64,000 nucleotides of DNA. Origin: Eucalyptus grandis. Its lineage: Eukaryota > Streptophyta > Magnoliopsida > Myrtales > Myrtaceae. The notes beneath the pieces were generated by a model. It was not told the DNA's origin and searched no databases. It was given only the letters and a program-made list of their open reading frames with translations. The stretch is from positions 10,626,199 to 10,690,198 of the forward strand of contig NC_052621.1 in assembly GCF_016545825.1 (NCBI RefSeq), in the 5' to 3' direction. Position 1 is the first letter of the stretch. Each line of letters opens with the position of its first letter. Below, one piece after another: positions 1 through 11,626 of this stretch. The position numbers were made by a program, and so were the translations under genes.

Positions 1-1500
1 ATTTATGAATCAGCACGGCCGTAAAGAGTATTGAGCCACATATACTCAGCCGACAACAGTGGAAGGAGCTAGGTGAGGCCCGACTTGTTTCTCACGTCCA
101 TATCTGTCCTAAATACCCCCAGAGCTTTTGGCCCTCGACCATTCGTTTCTATTGAGGTCCCCGAGTCCCCCACTCCATTTGCAAATATACCCACGTGTGC
201 TTCTATGATCAACAAAATATAATTTTCCCATTTCCCTCTATTAACTTGGAATCATTTAGGAAAATTAATCAACAAAAAAATGCTTCCATGATCAGCAAAG
301 TAGACTAACCAATTTCCTTCTAAACAAATTGTGAGTTTTGCCATCAAATTTCGCTCATGGAGTAGTGAAACCTCATCATAGCCATTGATCATATAAATTT
401 TACATAGACTCTCTACATAAGGGTCACATGATCAATGATCAAAATAGACTCGATTCAATGGATCTGGCCATAGAAGAGTTCTAACCCCTGCATTTGGAGG
501 CTTTGGAAATCCTTGACTGCATTATCCAAGCCCACTATGGCTTTTCTAGGGCGAAACTAGGTAGAGATCTTTCATGACATGTTTGCATTGGGCCTAGAAT
601 GTGAAAGATGTTTGATTCATGGATGTCGATACTTCGAAGTGGTTCCTTCTTTTGAGCTCATGATCTCTTTATTCGATTTATAAGGTTGACTCTCGCTTAT
701 CTTCAACTTTTAAGAGACATGACGATAGAATATGCCTCGGGATCGAATTAAACTCCTTATCTTCGTTCTTTTCTTACAATCTTCCACCTTTTTTTTTCCT
801 CATGTATGCAACATAACTAGGTTTACCCAACATGCACATTCTTTCTCCTGCATATCTATTAAAATATCAAATCCAAAAGTCTAAGTGATCGTATGGAAGG
901 AAACTACAGATGAAAATCAAACTCTAGGCATGGAGGGACAACACCTTACAGATGGATTAGTATAAAATTCAAGAGAAGGACCAGATCTGATATTACGTGA
1001 AAAAATTCGATCCAATTGGTTAATATTCTGATAGAGGCCTTTTTATTTTGGAATTACATGAGTCAAATTTTCAAGCTTGCACTCGATTTGATTAAGTGTT
1101 CGAACTTGGAACTCTAAAATAACCAAGTCGAGCTGCGAAATTACCAAGTCAAGCCTGAATAGCTCACAAGTAACTGGACTAGCCTACATTTCTAGTTAAA
1201 CCTACTTAATACCAACACCCTTGTATCTCTAACCAAATCCACTCAATACTGTCACCTTTATATAGTATTGGAGGATCAAATTAAGCATTTAGAGGCTCCT
1301 AAGAAATTAAAAACGGAAAGAATTTGTAGTTATATACTGATGATGGAAGTTGATCCTTTCTTCTAATAGTTTATTTATTTTTCCGGATTAAACCGAAATA
1401 AAAATAAAAATTACCAACCAATATCAACGCGACCCCGTCCAGAAGACAAACCTGATATTTCTCTCGCAGGGGGAAAAGAACCAAAAAAATCTGCTAACGG
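1..1500. other. Intergenic, no gene seen
   Basis: AT-rich DNA upstream of the vicilin-like gene. I see no coding frame with family resemblance, no RNA gene and no well-delimited repeat. The last 100 bases form the distal promoter of the next gene. Confidence 0.6.
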
Positions 1501-1538
1501 TGTCTCGCAACGGAAGCCTCCACCAGTCTCCTCAAAAA

Positions 1539-1546
1539 CATGCATG
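1539..1546 (+). promoter_or_regulatory. RY repeat in seed-gene promoter
   Basis: The palindrome CATGCATG lies about 150 bases before the vicilin-like ATG and about 60 bases before a possible TATA-like stretch (CTTATACTC near 1607). RY elements are known targets of the B3 factors ABI3, FUS3 and LEC2 in seed storage protein promoters. Its position here supports embryo/seed expression of the downstream gene. The same octamer also occurs in intron 1 (2137-2144) and past the 3' end (4832-4839), so chance occurrence is not excluded. Confidence 0.6.
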
Positions 1547-1696
1547 GCCGACACCTGCCCCCGCCACCCCCGCCACCCCCGCCTTCTCTCTTCCCCTTTC
1601 CTCCTCTTATACTCTCCTCGCTTCACCCCGGATCACTGCACTTCACCGCCTTCTTAGCAGAACTGATCAGGTCCCTGGAAGTGATCTCCGTCCGCC

Positions 1697-4402
1697 ATGA
1701 AGACAACGTCACTGGCCCTCCTCCTGCTCTCGCTCCTCGTCCTCTCGAACGCTCTGCGCGCGTCCTCCGTGCCTTACCGCGAGGAGGAAGGGGAGGAAGA
1801 GGAGGAGGAAGAGAGAGGATGGCGGAGGGGAGAGAGAGGGGAGGAGGAGAGGGAATGGGGGAGGAGGGAGAGAGGGGAGGAGGAGAGGGCATGGAAGAGG
1901 CGAGAGAGAGGCGGAGGGGAAGCGGAGGACTTCTTCCTCTTGCATGACTCGGAGCACGTGTTCCAGACTGAGGCTGGCGAGATGAAGGTGGTGAGGAGCT
2001 TCGGCGGCCGGATCGTCGATCGGCCCATGCACATCGGCTTCATCACCATGGAGCCACAGACCCTCTTCCTGCCTCAGTACCTCGATTCCAATCTGATCCT
2101 CTTCGTCCGCCGAGGTAAAATGGCCAAGACCCGGGTCATGCATGTCTTGGATTGATCTTTTCGTTGATTTGAACTGGTACATATTTGGTCTAGATTCGGA
2201 TAATTCGGAGTTGAAAATGGGGCAAATGATAAGAATTTTAAGGAGGTTATTGCTTGTGAGGTTGAACAGTGTAAGAACTTTGTTGTTAGACAAACCCTAT
2301 TCGTCGTGAGTTCAAGCAGTCGGAAAACTCGCCAATGATATACTTATATTTATGTAAAATGCTCTATGCTATTTGTAATGCGATTTGCAGGAGAGGCTAC
2401 AATTGGTGCAATCCTCAATGATGAGCTGGTGGAGAGGCGGTTGAAGATCGGGGACATATACCGGGTCCCTGCCGGGTCAGCATTCTACTTGGTGAACATT
2501 GGGGAAGGTCAGAGGCTTCACATCATCACCAGCATCGACACTTCTGAGAGCTTGGGGTTGAGGACTTTCCAGGTGCGTGTTGTATAAATTTGCATGGTCT
2601 AAGTGACACTAAATTACTAATTTCTTGGAAAATCCATGTGTGACCCAAGTAAGATTTTTTGATGCAAAGCTTGTCTAGAAAGTGGAATGATTCCTTGAGA
2701 ACTCTGATGGGTGCTCTTTAAGAATGATTGTTGTCATGTGGAGATCACGCTGTTCGTGTTCATCTTAGTCACGGAGCATTTGGATCGATATCGTGATCGT
2801 TCGACTTATAAACTCAAGAGCAAATGTTATGAGAATTGGACCGGAGATGATCCCCATTCCCATCCCCAACCCCAAACCCTATCATGTAATCACATATTGC
2901 TAGATTTTGCAATGATTAAAATGATTTTTCCTCCATTAACAAATCACTTAGGGAAACATGTCTTGAGATCTAAACAATGCCCAAGAAACGGGACAATTTA
3001 TTAGGTTAAATCATTACCCTATACTCATCCATTAAGCCATGGGTTTAGGTAGATGGGTGATGTTATGAATTCTGTCCTTTTTTGCAGTCATTCTTCATTG
3101 GTGGAGGAAGCTACCCGACCTCTGTACTCACCGGTTTCGAACCCAAAACGCTTGCAACCGCATTTAACGTGAGTATACTTCGTTGCAGTAATCGAAAAAC
3201 AGCGGATTGTGCAGGGGTCTTACAAAGCTGACAAATGCATCCTCTGTTTGATGCCTTCACAGGTTTCCATAGATGAAGTAACGGATATACTGACCAGGCA
3301 GCAAGAGGGACCTATTATGTACATAAATGATGACACTCGTCAACCACCGAGCTTATGGTCTAAGTTCTTGCAGCTGAAAGAACAAGATAGGCTCCAACAC
3401 CTAAAGAAAATGGTGGAGTTCCACGGAGAATCCAAGGACGAGGAGGATGTAGAAGAAGAAGAAAAAGCGTGGTCGTGGATTAAGTTCTTGACCTCGGTCT
3501 TCACGAGGGATGACAGGAGGGATGACCGTAGAAGGGAAGGCAAGAGGGATGACCGAAGATGGAGAACTGGCAAAGGACCGGACTCCTACAATCTGTACGA
3601 TCGACGGCCCGACTTCCGCAACGACTATGGATGGAGTGTTGCCCTTGACGAGTCCGATTATAAACCTCTCAAGCACTCAGGCGTAGGAGTTTACCTCGTC
3701 AATCTAACGGCGGTAATCAGCTTAACTCCTTTGGTAGTACGATTGCATTAAGCATAGTTACTCATTGGACGAAAATTAACTTGTAAAAATATCGACTGTC
3801 TATAAGTCAAGTAAGCTTCTATTGATTGTTTGCTTGATCAACATTAGATGCTTCACATCACGTGTATGTGCTGATCTTAACTATTCATCCATGATCTCTT
3901 TGAAAACATTTTGCATCCTCAGGGATCAATGATGGCGCCTCATGTAAACCCAAGGGCCACAGAATATGGGATCGTGCTCAGAGGAGCGGGCACCATCCAG
4001 ATTGGGTACCCTAATGGGTCGTCGGCGGTGAATGCGAAAGTGCAAGAGGGAGACGTGTTCATGGTGCCGAGGTACTTCCCGTTCTGCCAGATCTCGTCTA
4101 GGAGTGGGCCGCTCGAGTTCTTCGGGTTCACTACCTCAGCCCGGAGGAACAGGCCCCAGTTCCTGGTGGGCCGAAACTCAGTCCTCCAGACGCTGCTTGG
4201 GCCCGAACTAGCTGCCGCGTTCGGGGTGAGCAACGAGACGACCATAAGGCGGTTCCTCGATGCTCAGCGCGAGGCCGTCATATTGCCTTCAGCATCGGCA
4301 GCGCCGCCGTATGACTCAGAAGCGAAGAAGCAGCAGCAGCAAGAGGAGGAGAGGGTTAAACACGAAAGGATCGAGAAAGTGACGGAGGACCTTTGGCAGT
4401 GA
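1697..4402 (+). CDS. Vicilin-like bicupin seed protein (5 exons, 536 aa)
   Basis: Exons 1697-2114, 2391-2572, 3088-3168, 3263-3712 and 3923-4402 join in phase with GT-AG borders into 537 codons including the stop. Residues 1-24 form a signal peptide with a poly-Leu core. Residues 28-75 are Glu/Arg/Gly rich, with a period near 12 residues (EREW, ERAW). The N-terminal cupin spans about 78-230 and the C-terminal cupin about 345-500. Between them lies an Asp/Arg-rich insert (RDDRRDDRR, RDDRR) near 310-335. The layout and length match the plant vicilin-like proteins of the Arabidopsis At2g28490 type, 7S globulin relatives stored in or associated with seed vacuoles. The C-terminus is Gln/Glu-rich and ends in DLWQ. 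The RY box upstream fits seed expression. Family assignment is secure; a true storage role is inferred. Confidence 0.9.
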
Positions 4403-4586
4403 GACGGTCATGGGTTTAGATTAGGTAATAGAGGCGCCTGGTGGAGAGACGGGCTTTTTGGAGGAGTTTCTGTTTAGGCTTCAGTTTTTCTTGTCATGCT
4501 TTTTTTTTTTGTTTTGACGTTTGAGCAGCGTTTATCAGCCTTTACTTTCGGGTTCATTTTGGACACGACTTTCGTCTGTCTGGTGC

Positions 4587-4592
4587 AATAAA
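4587..4592 (+). terminator. Poly(A) signal of vicilin-like gene
   Basis: AATAAA lies 185 bases past the stop codon, in a T-rich 3' UTR, on the coding strand. This is the canonical near-upstream element and the only one close to the stop. Confidence 0.6.
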
Positions 4593-5089
4593 ATCGCCGT
4601 CTCCTTTCCACTGATCTTGCCTGTGTCTTAACTTTCCTTGTGCTGAATGTGTCCCTAAAATTCTGCAGTGATAAATATGACACGAGAGTGCGAATATTGT
4701 TTGGTGTTACACGGTCTGGGCCGGGACCTTGTGGCGCTTAGCTTGCCGATTCACGAGGCCAGACTTTCTTATCATTGCTCGTATTATGAAAGGTGTCATT
4801 ATAATCAAAGCATCTCGTGTCTCCAGTAGGGCATGCATGGCTCACCGTGGCAAACGGAGGAGCGGCGGCATCAGCCTTTGATTAGCTTGTGAGCGGGTGG
4901 CAAATCCCACTTACCTCGACGTTTTCAGGTGGAAATGCCGTGACGTATGGTGTGTTTCACTCTGGAAAAGGAAAAAACAGATTGAAAAATGTAAGTATTA
5001 TAGTGGAGATAAAGTAGATCAGGTCAGGAGTCTCCACATTATAGCTAATATAATGTGGACATAGACAAAGATCTAATTTTTTAATAGAG

Positions 5090-5670
5090 TGAAGCTCTTT
5101 TACGCACCTTAGCCAAGACAATAGGAATATCGTTGACTTGTTTTGAAACCGTTTTGGTTGCGGTCCAATATATTGTTATTATTAGGAAGATGCCTTGAGG
5201 CGTCTTGTCGCCAAATTTTTGCCCTTTTGTTGCACTGATCTTCCATCGAAGTTTCTCATGCTATCCTCCTAATGAATAACTAATCCCCATGTTGTGTAAG
5301 GATATCGCGCCATATGTTGCCTATCCATTCACACTGGAAGAATATATGTGTTCTGTTTTCTATATCAGCCCTGCATAAGTTACATTAGGTATCAATGAAG
5401 TCATCCATTGTGTTACAATCACTGTTGTTTGCTGTCGGTAGTCTATTGCGACAAATTATCCAATCAATAAAATGATATTTGCTAATGCCACTACTCCAAA
5501 TTATGTTATACCATTTCACAACTGGACTCCCACGTCCAAGTTCGTCATATATATCTTGGCTTGAGTACTTTGAGGTAGAGATAATCAAGGTTAGAATAGG
5601 TTGCAATTTAAGAAGACATTGTCAACCTCAAGCCATATTTCCCCCTAATGTTGAGCTGCATAATTGAAGT
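5090..5670 (-). mobile_element. LINE remnant, zinc-finger (zf-RVT) end only
   Basis: Read on the minus strand, the segment encodes WYNIIWSSGISKYHFIDW followed by ICRNRLPT, then after a frame break CNLCRADIENRTHIFFQCEW. This is the order of the zf-RVT domain found at the C-terminus of plant L1-type ORF2 proteins: a W-rich lead-in, then C-x2-C and H-x4-C. The next bases toward 5090 keep weak similarity to the domain's tail. Reverse transcriptase and endonuclease are absent. It is a dead, 5'-truncated and internally shifted fragment. Confidence 0.65.
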
Positions 5671-5910
5671 ACCTCTGCATTTGTGTTGTCAACTCAAATA
5701 CTCCAAAGGGAAGAGGATGGATGATTGATGAGGTTCGATATCGTGCGGCCTAACAAAACTTTGTTCCATATTGATGGTTTTATGTGATGGGCTGGTTGGC
5801 CCGTTTCGCCTATGTTGGCAAAAGTCCGGCCCCACAAGATTAGGGCCCATGGATGGAGGGATATGATGAAGGGTACGTTTAACTCTTGGAGGGACGTATA
5901 AAGGAGAAAG

Positions 5911-5966
5911 AGAGAGGGAGGAACGCACCTTTTGGCATTTTTAACGTACGTTCCTCCTCCCTCTCT
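5911..5966. repeat. Short inverted repeat (hairpin)
   Basis: AGAGAGGGAGGAACG at 5911-5925 pairs with CGTTCCTCCTCCCTCTCT at 5949-5966, which has one extra CCT. The loop is about 23 bases. A TATAAAG lies just before it (5897-5903). This may be part of an old LTR or promoter, but no paired end was found. Confidence 0.45.
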
Positions 5967-6319
5967 CCCTTGAAACGGTCCAAAAGAAAACGGTAAGCAA
6001 AAGGCGAATCTATCTTCCCTTCAAGGCCAATTGTCGTCATCGGATCGAACGGGATCGGTTTCTCTTCCTCTTATCGGCGTCGGTGTTTAATTTGTGGTTA
6101 ACAAGATATGCTCGATTCCGTGGTGTGCTTTAGGATCGGTGATACATGTGAATTTCCCGGGCTCGTCTTCCGCATTCGTTTTAGGGATTCGATTTAGTGT
6201 CGAATTCGTTTTTGGGAATCCGACAATCCCAACACATATGTTTAGATCGAGTGATCCTAATCCTCCTTCTCTTTTAAGTTATCAAATTACTTACAATACA
6301 GCCTTGTGCGATCTATGAT

Positions 6320-9137
6320 CTAGTGTAGTACCAGCTCATAGGGAATGTCAAATCCTCTTCTCAACCTTGTATAAAGGAACATATAAGATGTCGAATTGAT
6401 TAATTCATGTAATTGTTTAATGAAACTGCACGTAAATTATTGTTTGGGTTTAATGCGCTTGGTGTATATATATTTCATACTTTCCAGCATGTTAATTGTT
6501 TTGTTATCTGTATTCATATATTTATATATGAATTGAAATATATTCTTAAGGCATTATGATATATAATTTGATTCACATACCTTAATGACAATTTTATCAT
6601 GAAAGTGATTAAATCTTAACATTTAGATATAATCAAATTATGAAATAATTATTCTATATTATAATTTAAAAAATTCAATTATGAATGGTTTTTTAGTCAC
6701 CAAGTGGCTGAACCTTAAGGCCTCTTGAATTTTTGAAGTTTTAACATATTCTATTCAATTATCCATGATCATTTGATGTTATAACTAAAATTGATATGTT
6801 ATACTTATTGATGTCATAGATATATTGAAGTTCATTTATTATAAGAACTTAAGGATTTACCTAAAGGTTAATCAATTGCTTATTATTTATTGACGTAATA
6901 GTTGTAATTAATATCTCTTGTTAAATTTGTTTGTAAATTCAAAGATAGCAAATAAATTTTGATGGAGGTTATTTATATTATTAGATAAAAGTTATCAGTA
7001 GCATTATGAATTTAATGTATATTGTAGGATTACCTAAAAGAGAGCTATGATGTACATGTATTGTTTAATTTGAATATGATTATGTCATATTCTCAAAGCA
7101 TACGTGTTTCTTTTTATTTGTATGTTTCGTCTGTTCCTTTATCGAATCGATGAATTTCTCTAATTGAATATTTATAATAATTCAATGACCATATTGAATG
7201 AATTAAAAGCTCAAAGGTGACATTATACGTTTGGCTAAATTTTGGTCATTATTTGTGTCATTTTTTAGGTTGAAAGTGTAATGCAAATGTTGAAAGCCAA
7301 AATCCTTTGAGGAAATGCAAATTATATTTGGTAAAAACTTTGTGCAAAGCGACTTTGGGTTCAAGTTGTGTTTGACAAAAAAAAAAGACTTTGGCTGTAT
7401 TTTATTATTATTAAAAAACACCTAGACCCTTCATTGAAGTTGGCAAAGGGCTTAAGTTACTAATGAGCCAAATTTGACGCGAGCGGCCATCAACTAAGGT
7501 TGCCTTACCTCAAGCACCTAGGCAATCACTGCCTTGGTTTAGCAATGTCATCGGCCTCTTGGCTTTCGTTGGGCGATCTAACCTCGTTAGCCTTCACACA
7601 AAGAAGATATACAATAATAATTGGGGGCAAAATTGAAAAACGAAAGAATTTGTAATGATAGTTATGGAAGAAAAAAAATTATAACTCTATTTCAACATCC
7701 CTCAAATGCTGAAGCCTTCTAAATGCTAGCATTTGGCCAAAAACTAGGGGTATGCAACGAGAATCACCTCCATCGGAAACCACTCGGATTGACTCAAACC
7801 GATCGATTTGGTCAGATTCTTAAGGATCTCGGTCCGGTTCCTGGTCCTACAAGTGGAACCAGGGTTTGGGCAGTCCGCTTCCCAATTCCAAGGGAGGAAC
7901 TTGATGAACCAAACGATTACTTTTTTTTTTTTTTTTCTTAAAAGTAAACCTAACCTAAGCCAAGCTAACAGTAAGCCTCATCGCCTAAAATTGTCAAAGA
8001 AAAGTAGTTGTATTGTCCTCAAAAGTCATCCTTTAGTTACTTCACCTCACTTGCCCATTATTTTCTACACTCCTACAATGTCCTCATTCTCCTGGGGATT
8101 TGAGCCCCTCCTTTCCCCACCCCCGAAATCTCCCCCTCTCTGCATCTAAACAGTAGCAATGGTGAACTAGGAGATTAGTCGCCAGCACCACCGGCAAGTG
8201 AAGGAGATAGTCTTGAACACAATAATCTAGCTCCACTTTGAGAAGACCCTTGATAAGAAATGTGTGATCAACTAGTAGAAGAATGAGCTCCACCGCCTCT
8301 TCCTCCTCTTCTTCATCTTCCTTGCCCTCCTTTTCAATGCCTTCTCCTAGTCATTGTCCCTCCTCCAATGTCGCCTCGCCAAGCCCCAATCTCCCTCGCC
8401 CCCCTCATCTTCTACATCTCTATCGCCTAGACCTCCACACCATCAACGGCTTCAAGTACCCATGTTGATGTCACAAGATCGATTCCATAAGATTGTCGGG
8501 AAATTGGATTGAACTGGTCTGGTCCCCAATTCTGAAAACGAAATTGATTCATAGATAGAATTAGATCAGACCGAGAATCGATCATCCTTACTAAAAACCC
8601 TTGAGAAGGCTTGTTAAACACTCCAACATCTCTCTAAGGGGCTTTTAAGGTCGAAAGCTTTGGAAATTGAACCAAATGCAGCCTAAATAATAGAGACCGC
8701 CCAAATCGGGAATAGTTCAGATCGAATTGGACTGGCCAGTTTGGTCTGGTTCCTAAGAATATCATTCCAATTCTCAATTCTTAAAAGTGGAATTGGCATT
8801 CGGGTAGGTCTAGTACCCAGTTTCAAAGAGGAATTGGACCAGACCGAACTGACTAAGTATATATATATAATTAGTAAAATATGAACTAAATACTATATCA
8901 ATCTTATTCCAAGTAACGATAACAAAAGTAATGAAAAAAAAGAAATAATTACTTTTACTGAACTGGACCAGACTAATGGTTTGGTCTGGTTCTTGCTTTT
9001 AGGACTAACTAGTCTTCCTAGTCCGATTTTAGATTTTACTTTGAAATTAGACCGGATTGGGAATCGATTACCCTTGCTAAATAATAGAGTACTACTAAAT
9101 AATAGACAAGGTCGAAAAGAGAGATGGCCGGAGTCAC
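6320..9137. other. Intergenic, AT-rich with repeat debris
   Basis: No gene is visible. From about 7780 to 9080, several scrambled copies of a phrase such as GGTCTGGTTC or GGACCAGAC alternate on both strands (7800-7880, 8510-8600, 8720-8850, 8960-9060). They look like eroded arms of a repeated element. The short open frames here have no recognisable domain. Confidence 0.5.
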
Positions 9138-9263
9138 GTGCGGAGCACGTACCTTTTTTCCTCCTTGACCATCTCATTAGCGGCGTCTTTGATCTACAGG
9201 CGCGAGAGGCTTTGGGAACGAAAACGAACGATCTTTGCATCGGCCGCTTTGGAATCGTCAGCC

Positions 9264-11406
9264 ATGAGGGGGAATCGGTGCGCGGTGCTTGTAGTGGCGT
9301 GGGTTCTCCTTTTCGGCATAGCGAGTCGTGCTGCCGAAGCCGAGGTCCTCACTCTAACGGCCGACACTTTCTCCGACAAGGTGATCGATGCTCGCAAAAC
9401 CCTAAGTTGTCCGATGGCGTACCGGCTTGGCGGTTTCCCTGTTCCGCACCGTGAATGTTTTTCGTAGAGCCTACTGTTTCCGGTGATAATATATGCAATC
9501 GCGAGGGCGTTTAACGGCTTCCCGTTTTGGGTTGAGCGGGCGCAGCTGCTTGAATCGATCTCAATTTGCAGGTTCCTGTGATTCTCGCCTGTATCGCGGG
9601 ATTTCAGTGTCTTGGACGTTCTGTCCGATGCTGATGTTCGATCTGGTTGGTTGGTTGGTTAGGTTCACCGATAGATCGCGCCACTTCGCATGACGTTCAG
9701 TTTAATAGCGTTTGTTATTGCAAACCCCCCCGTAAATAAGGGGGAAAAGGAGGAGGGTTAAGTTGGGCTTAGTCAGAATGTCTAATTTGGTGGTTGGGTT
9801 TTGTCCAGTTCAAGTAATGATGCATTTGGAGTTTGCCGTTTTGATGTCCGAATTGATGTTGGAGACTAGATGATGAAATTGGTCCCGAAGAATTAAGTTA
9901 GGAAATCTGCTGCATGATAGGTTCATCTGTAAGATATTTGAGGATCTCATTTGTGCTGTACTTATGCATTTTATTCTGTCCAGATAAAGGAGAAGGACAC
10001 TGCTTGGTTCGTGAAGTTTTGTGTTCCGTGGTGTAAGCACTGGTAAGTAGCCCCGCCTGTGTCAAGATTTTCGATGAAAGTTTGCCGTGCTATTTTTTTA
10101 CTTGCCTTTTTAGTGATTATTATCGTATTGATGGATTTTAGTAAAAATCTGGGGTCGCTGTGGGAGGACCTTGGCAAGGAGATGGAAGGTGAAGATGAAA
10201 TAGAGATCGGAGAGGTTGATTGCGGAACCAATAAGCCAGTCTGTTCCAAAGTTCACATTCATTCTTATCCTACTTTTAAGGTATTCTACGATGGAGAAGA
10301 AGTTGCAAAATATCAAGGTAACAATCAAATGCCATGTTTTGACAGCGTACCAGAACTTTCAGAGAATCTGGATTATTATGATCCTTATTGTACAACTTAA
10401 ATTTACAATTTTTTTTTTCTAGGAAGCAATCATCTGTAGAACTTTCCCTGTGCTAAATTTGTGCAGAGCATTATGTTGGCCGTTGGAATTCCTTTAATAA
10501 TGGTAGATACTTAACCCATGAACAGGATAATTGTAGTTCAGTTTTAGATTTGTGGAAGTTAAATCTTGATAGATGGCGTGTCATTGGTATAAAAATAGTG
10601 TATGTGGACTCAAAATAGTGCATGGCCTGTACTCAAACTTGGGTTGGAATATGAGTCTAATGTCTGAGATCTGCTAATATTATGTTTTTTATATATGTGC
10701 TCCATCTGTGTGGGTGTTCCTTAAATGCCTTGGAGGGAGATTGTATTAATATGTTAAAGGGCAAATCAAATTCTTAAATGAAGTGCCAAAGCAGTATATA
10801 CATGCAATCTGAGAAAGTTGTAGGACTCAGAGAACAAACTGCAAGTATAGTATCAAGTATCTGTGTTAGTATTGGAGATACTGTATATAGGCTGATAAGT
10901 GGGTTTTTCCGGATACATTTCCACCTATAGAGCTGGCTCAGCATTTTGTTTCTGAAGCTTGTCAAGTAGGCTTCTGCTTTGGTCATATGTGTGTAGACCA
11001 TCATATGAGCATTTATATTCACTTCAAGTTTTCAGTCATAGTCCTAGCAAAAGAAGTTGAGGATCTGTAGATAGTGACTATTTCTCTCCTCTAAAATATG
11101 GCTGAGTTCAAGTTACAATTACAGTTGAAGAATCAACAGGAGAGACTGAAAAGTGAACTGAGGAAACATGACTAGTAGCTGATTTCTTTTGGAGGAAAAA
11201 AACATTGTTTGCATCCAATATATCACCTAAATCCTGCCTTTTACCCTCGCTAAACTGACAGTTGTGATATTATGAGGGGAGAGCTAACCATTTCTTGGAA
11301 TCCTGTGACAGGTCCAAGAAATGTTGAGTCACTTAAAACATTTGTTCTAGAAGAAGCAGAGAAGGCAGCAGCCAAGGCTCAGCTTGGTGATGAGCAGGAT
11401 TTATGA
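9264..11406 (+). CDS. PDIL5-1: PDIL5-1-type protein disulfide isomerase (4 exons, 148 aa)
   Basis: Exons 9264-9380, 9984-10042, 10142-10317 and 11312-11406 join in phase to 149 codons with the stop. Residues 1-25 are a signal peptide ending near RAAEAE. One thioredoxin fold follows, with the active site FCVPWCKHC (Cys56 and Cys59), then VDCGTNKPVC and the cis-proline segment HSYPTF. Size, the single domain and the CKHC site are those of plant PDI-like 5-1, a small ER oxidoreductase that forms or rearranges disulfides in client proteins. No KDEL-type signal is present; the protein ends GDEQDL. A possible 3' UTR intron runs 11414-11620 (AAG/GTACAT to TTTGCAG). The ATG is the first in the exon, directly before the hydrophobic leader. 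Confidence 0.93.
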
Positions 11407-11626
11407 TTAGAAGGTACATCACAGAGCAATGGTCAAGAGATTATTTTTTGCATGTTCAAACTGTTGGAATGCTTCAGCTGTTGAACTTGCATGGAAATTA
11501 CTGAAGTTTTTTTTTTTTTTCCCTCACTTTATTTGAAGAAGGTTTTCATGTTACAGATTACAGTCACTACACATTCTACCTTGCATTTCAAACTTTAATT
11601 AAACTGCTGATTCTTTGCAGTCATTG

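Noticed and set aside
1709..2293. 194-codon minus-strand open frame
   Set aside because: It is a mirror of the purine-rich exon 1 of the vicilin-like gene and reads as Pro/Ser/Leu runs, with no domain.
7200..7745. Possible TIR element between GTTTGGCTAAA and TTTGGCCAAA
   Set aside because: The arms do not align beyond a few bases and no target duplication was found.
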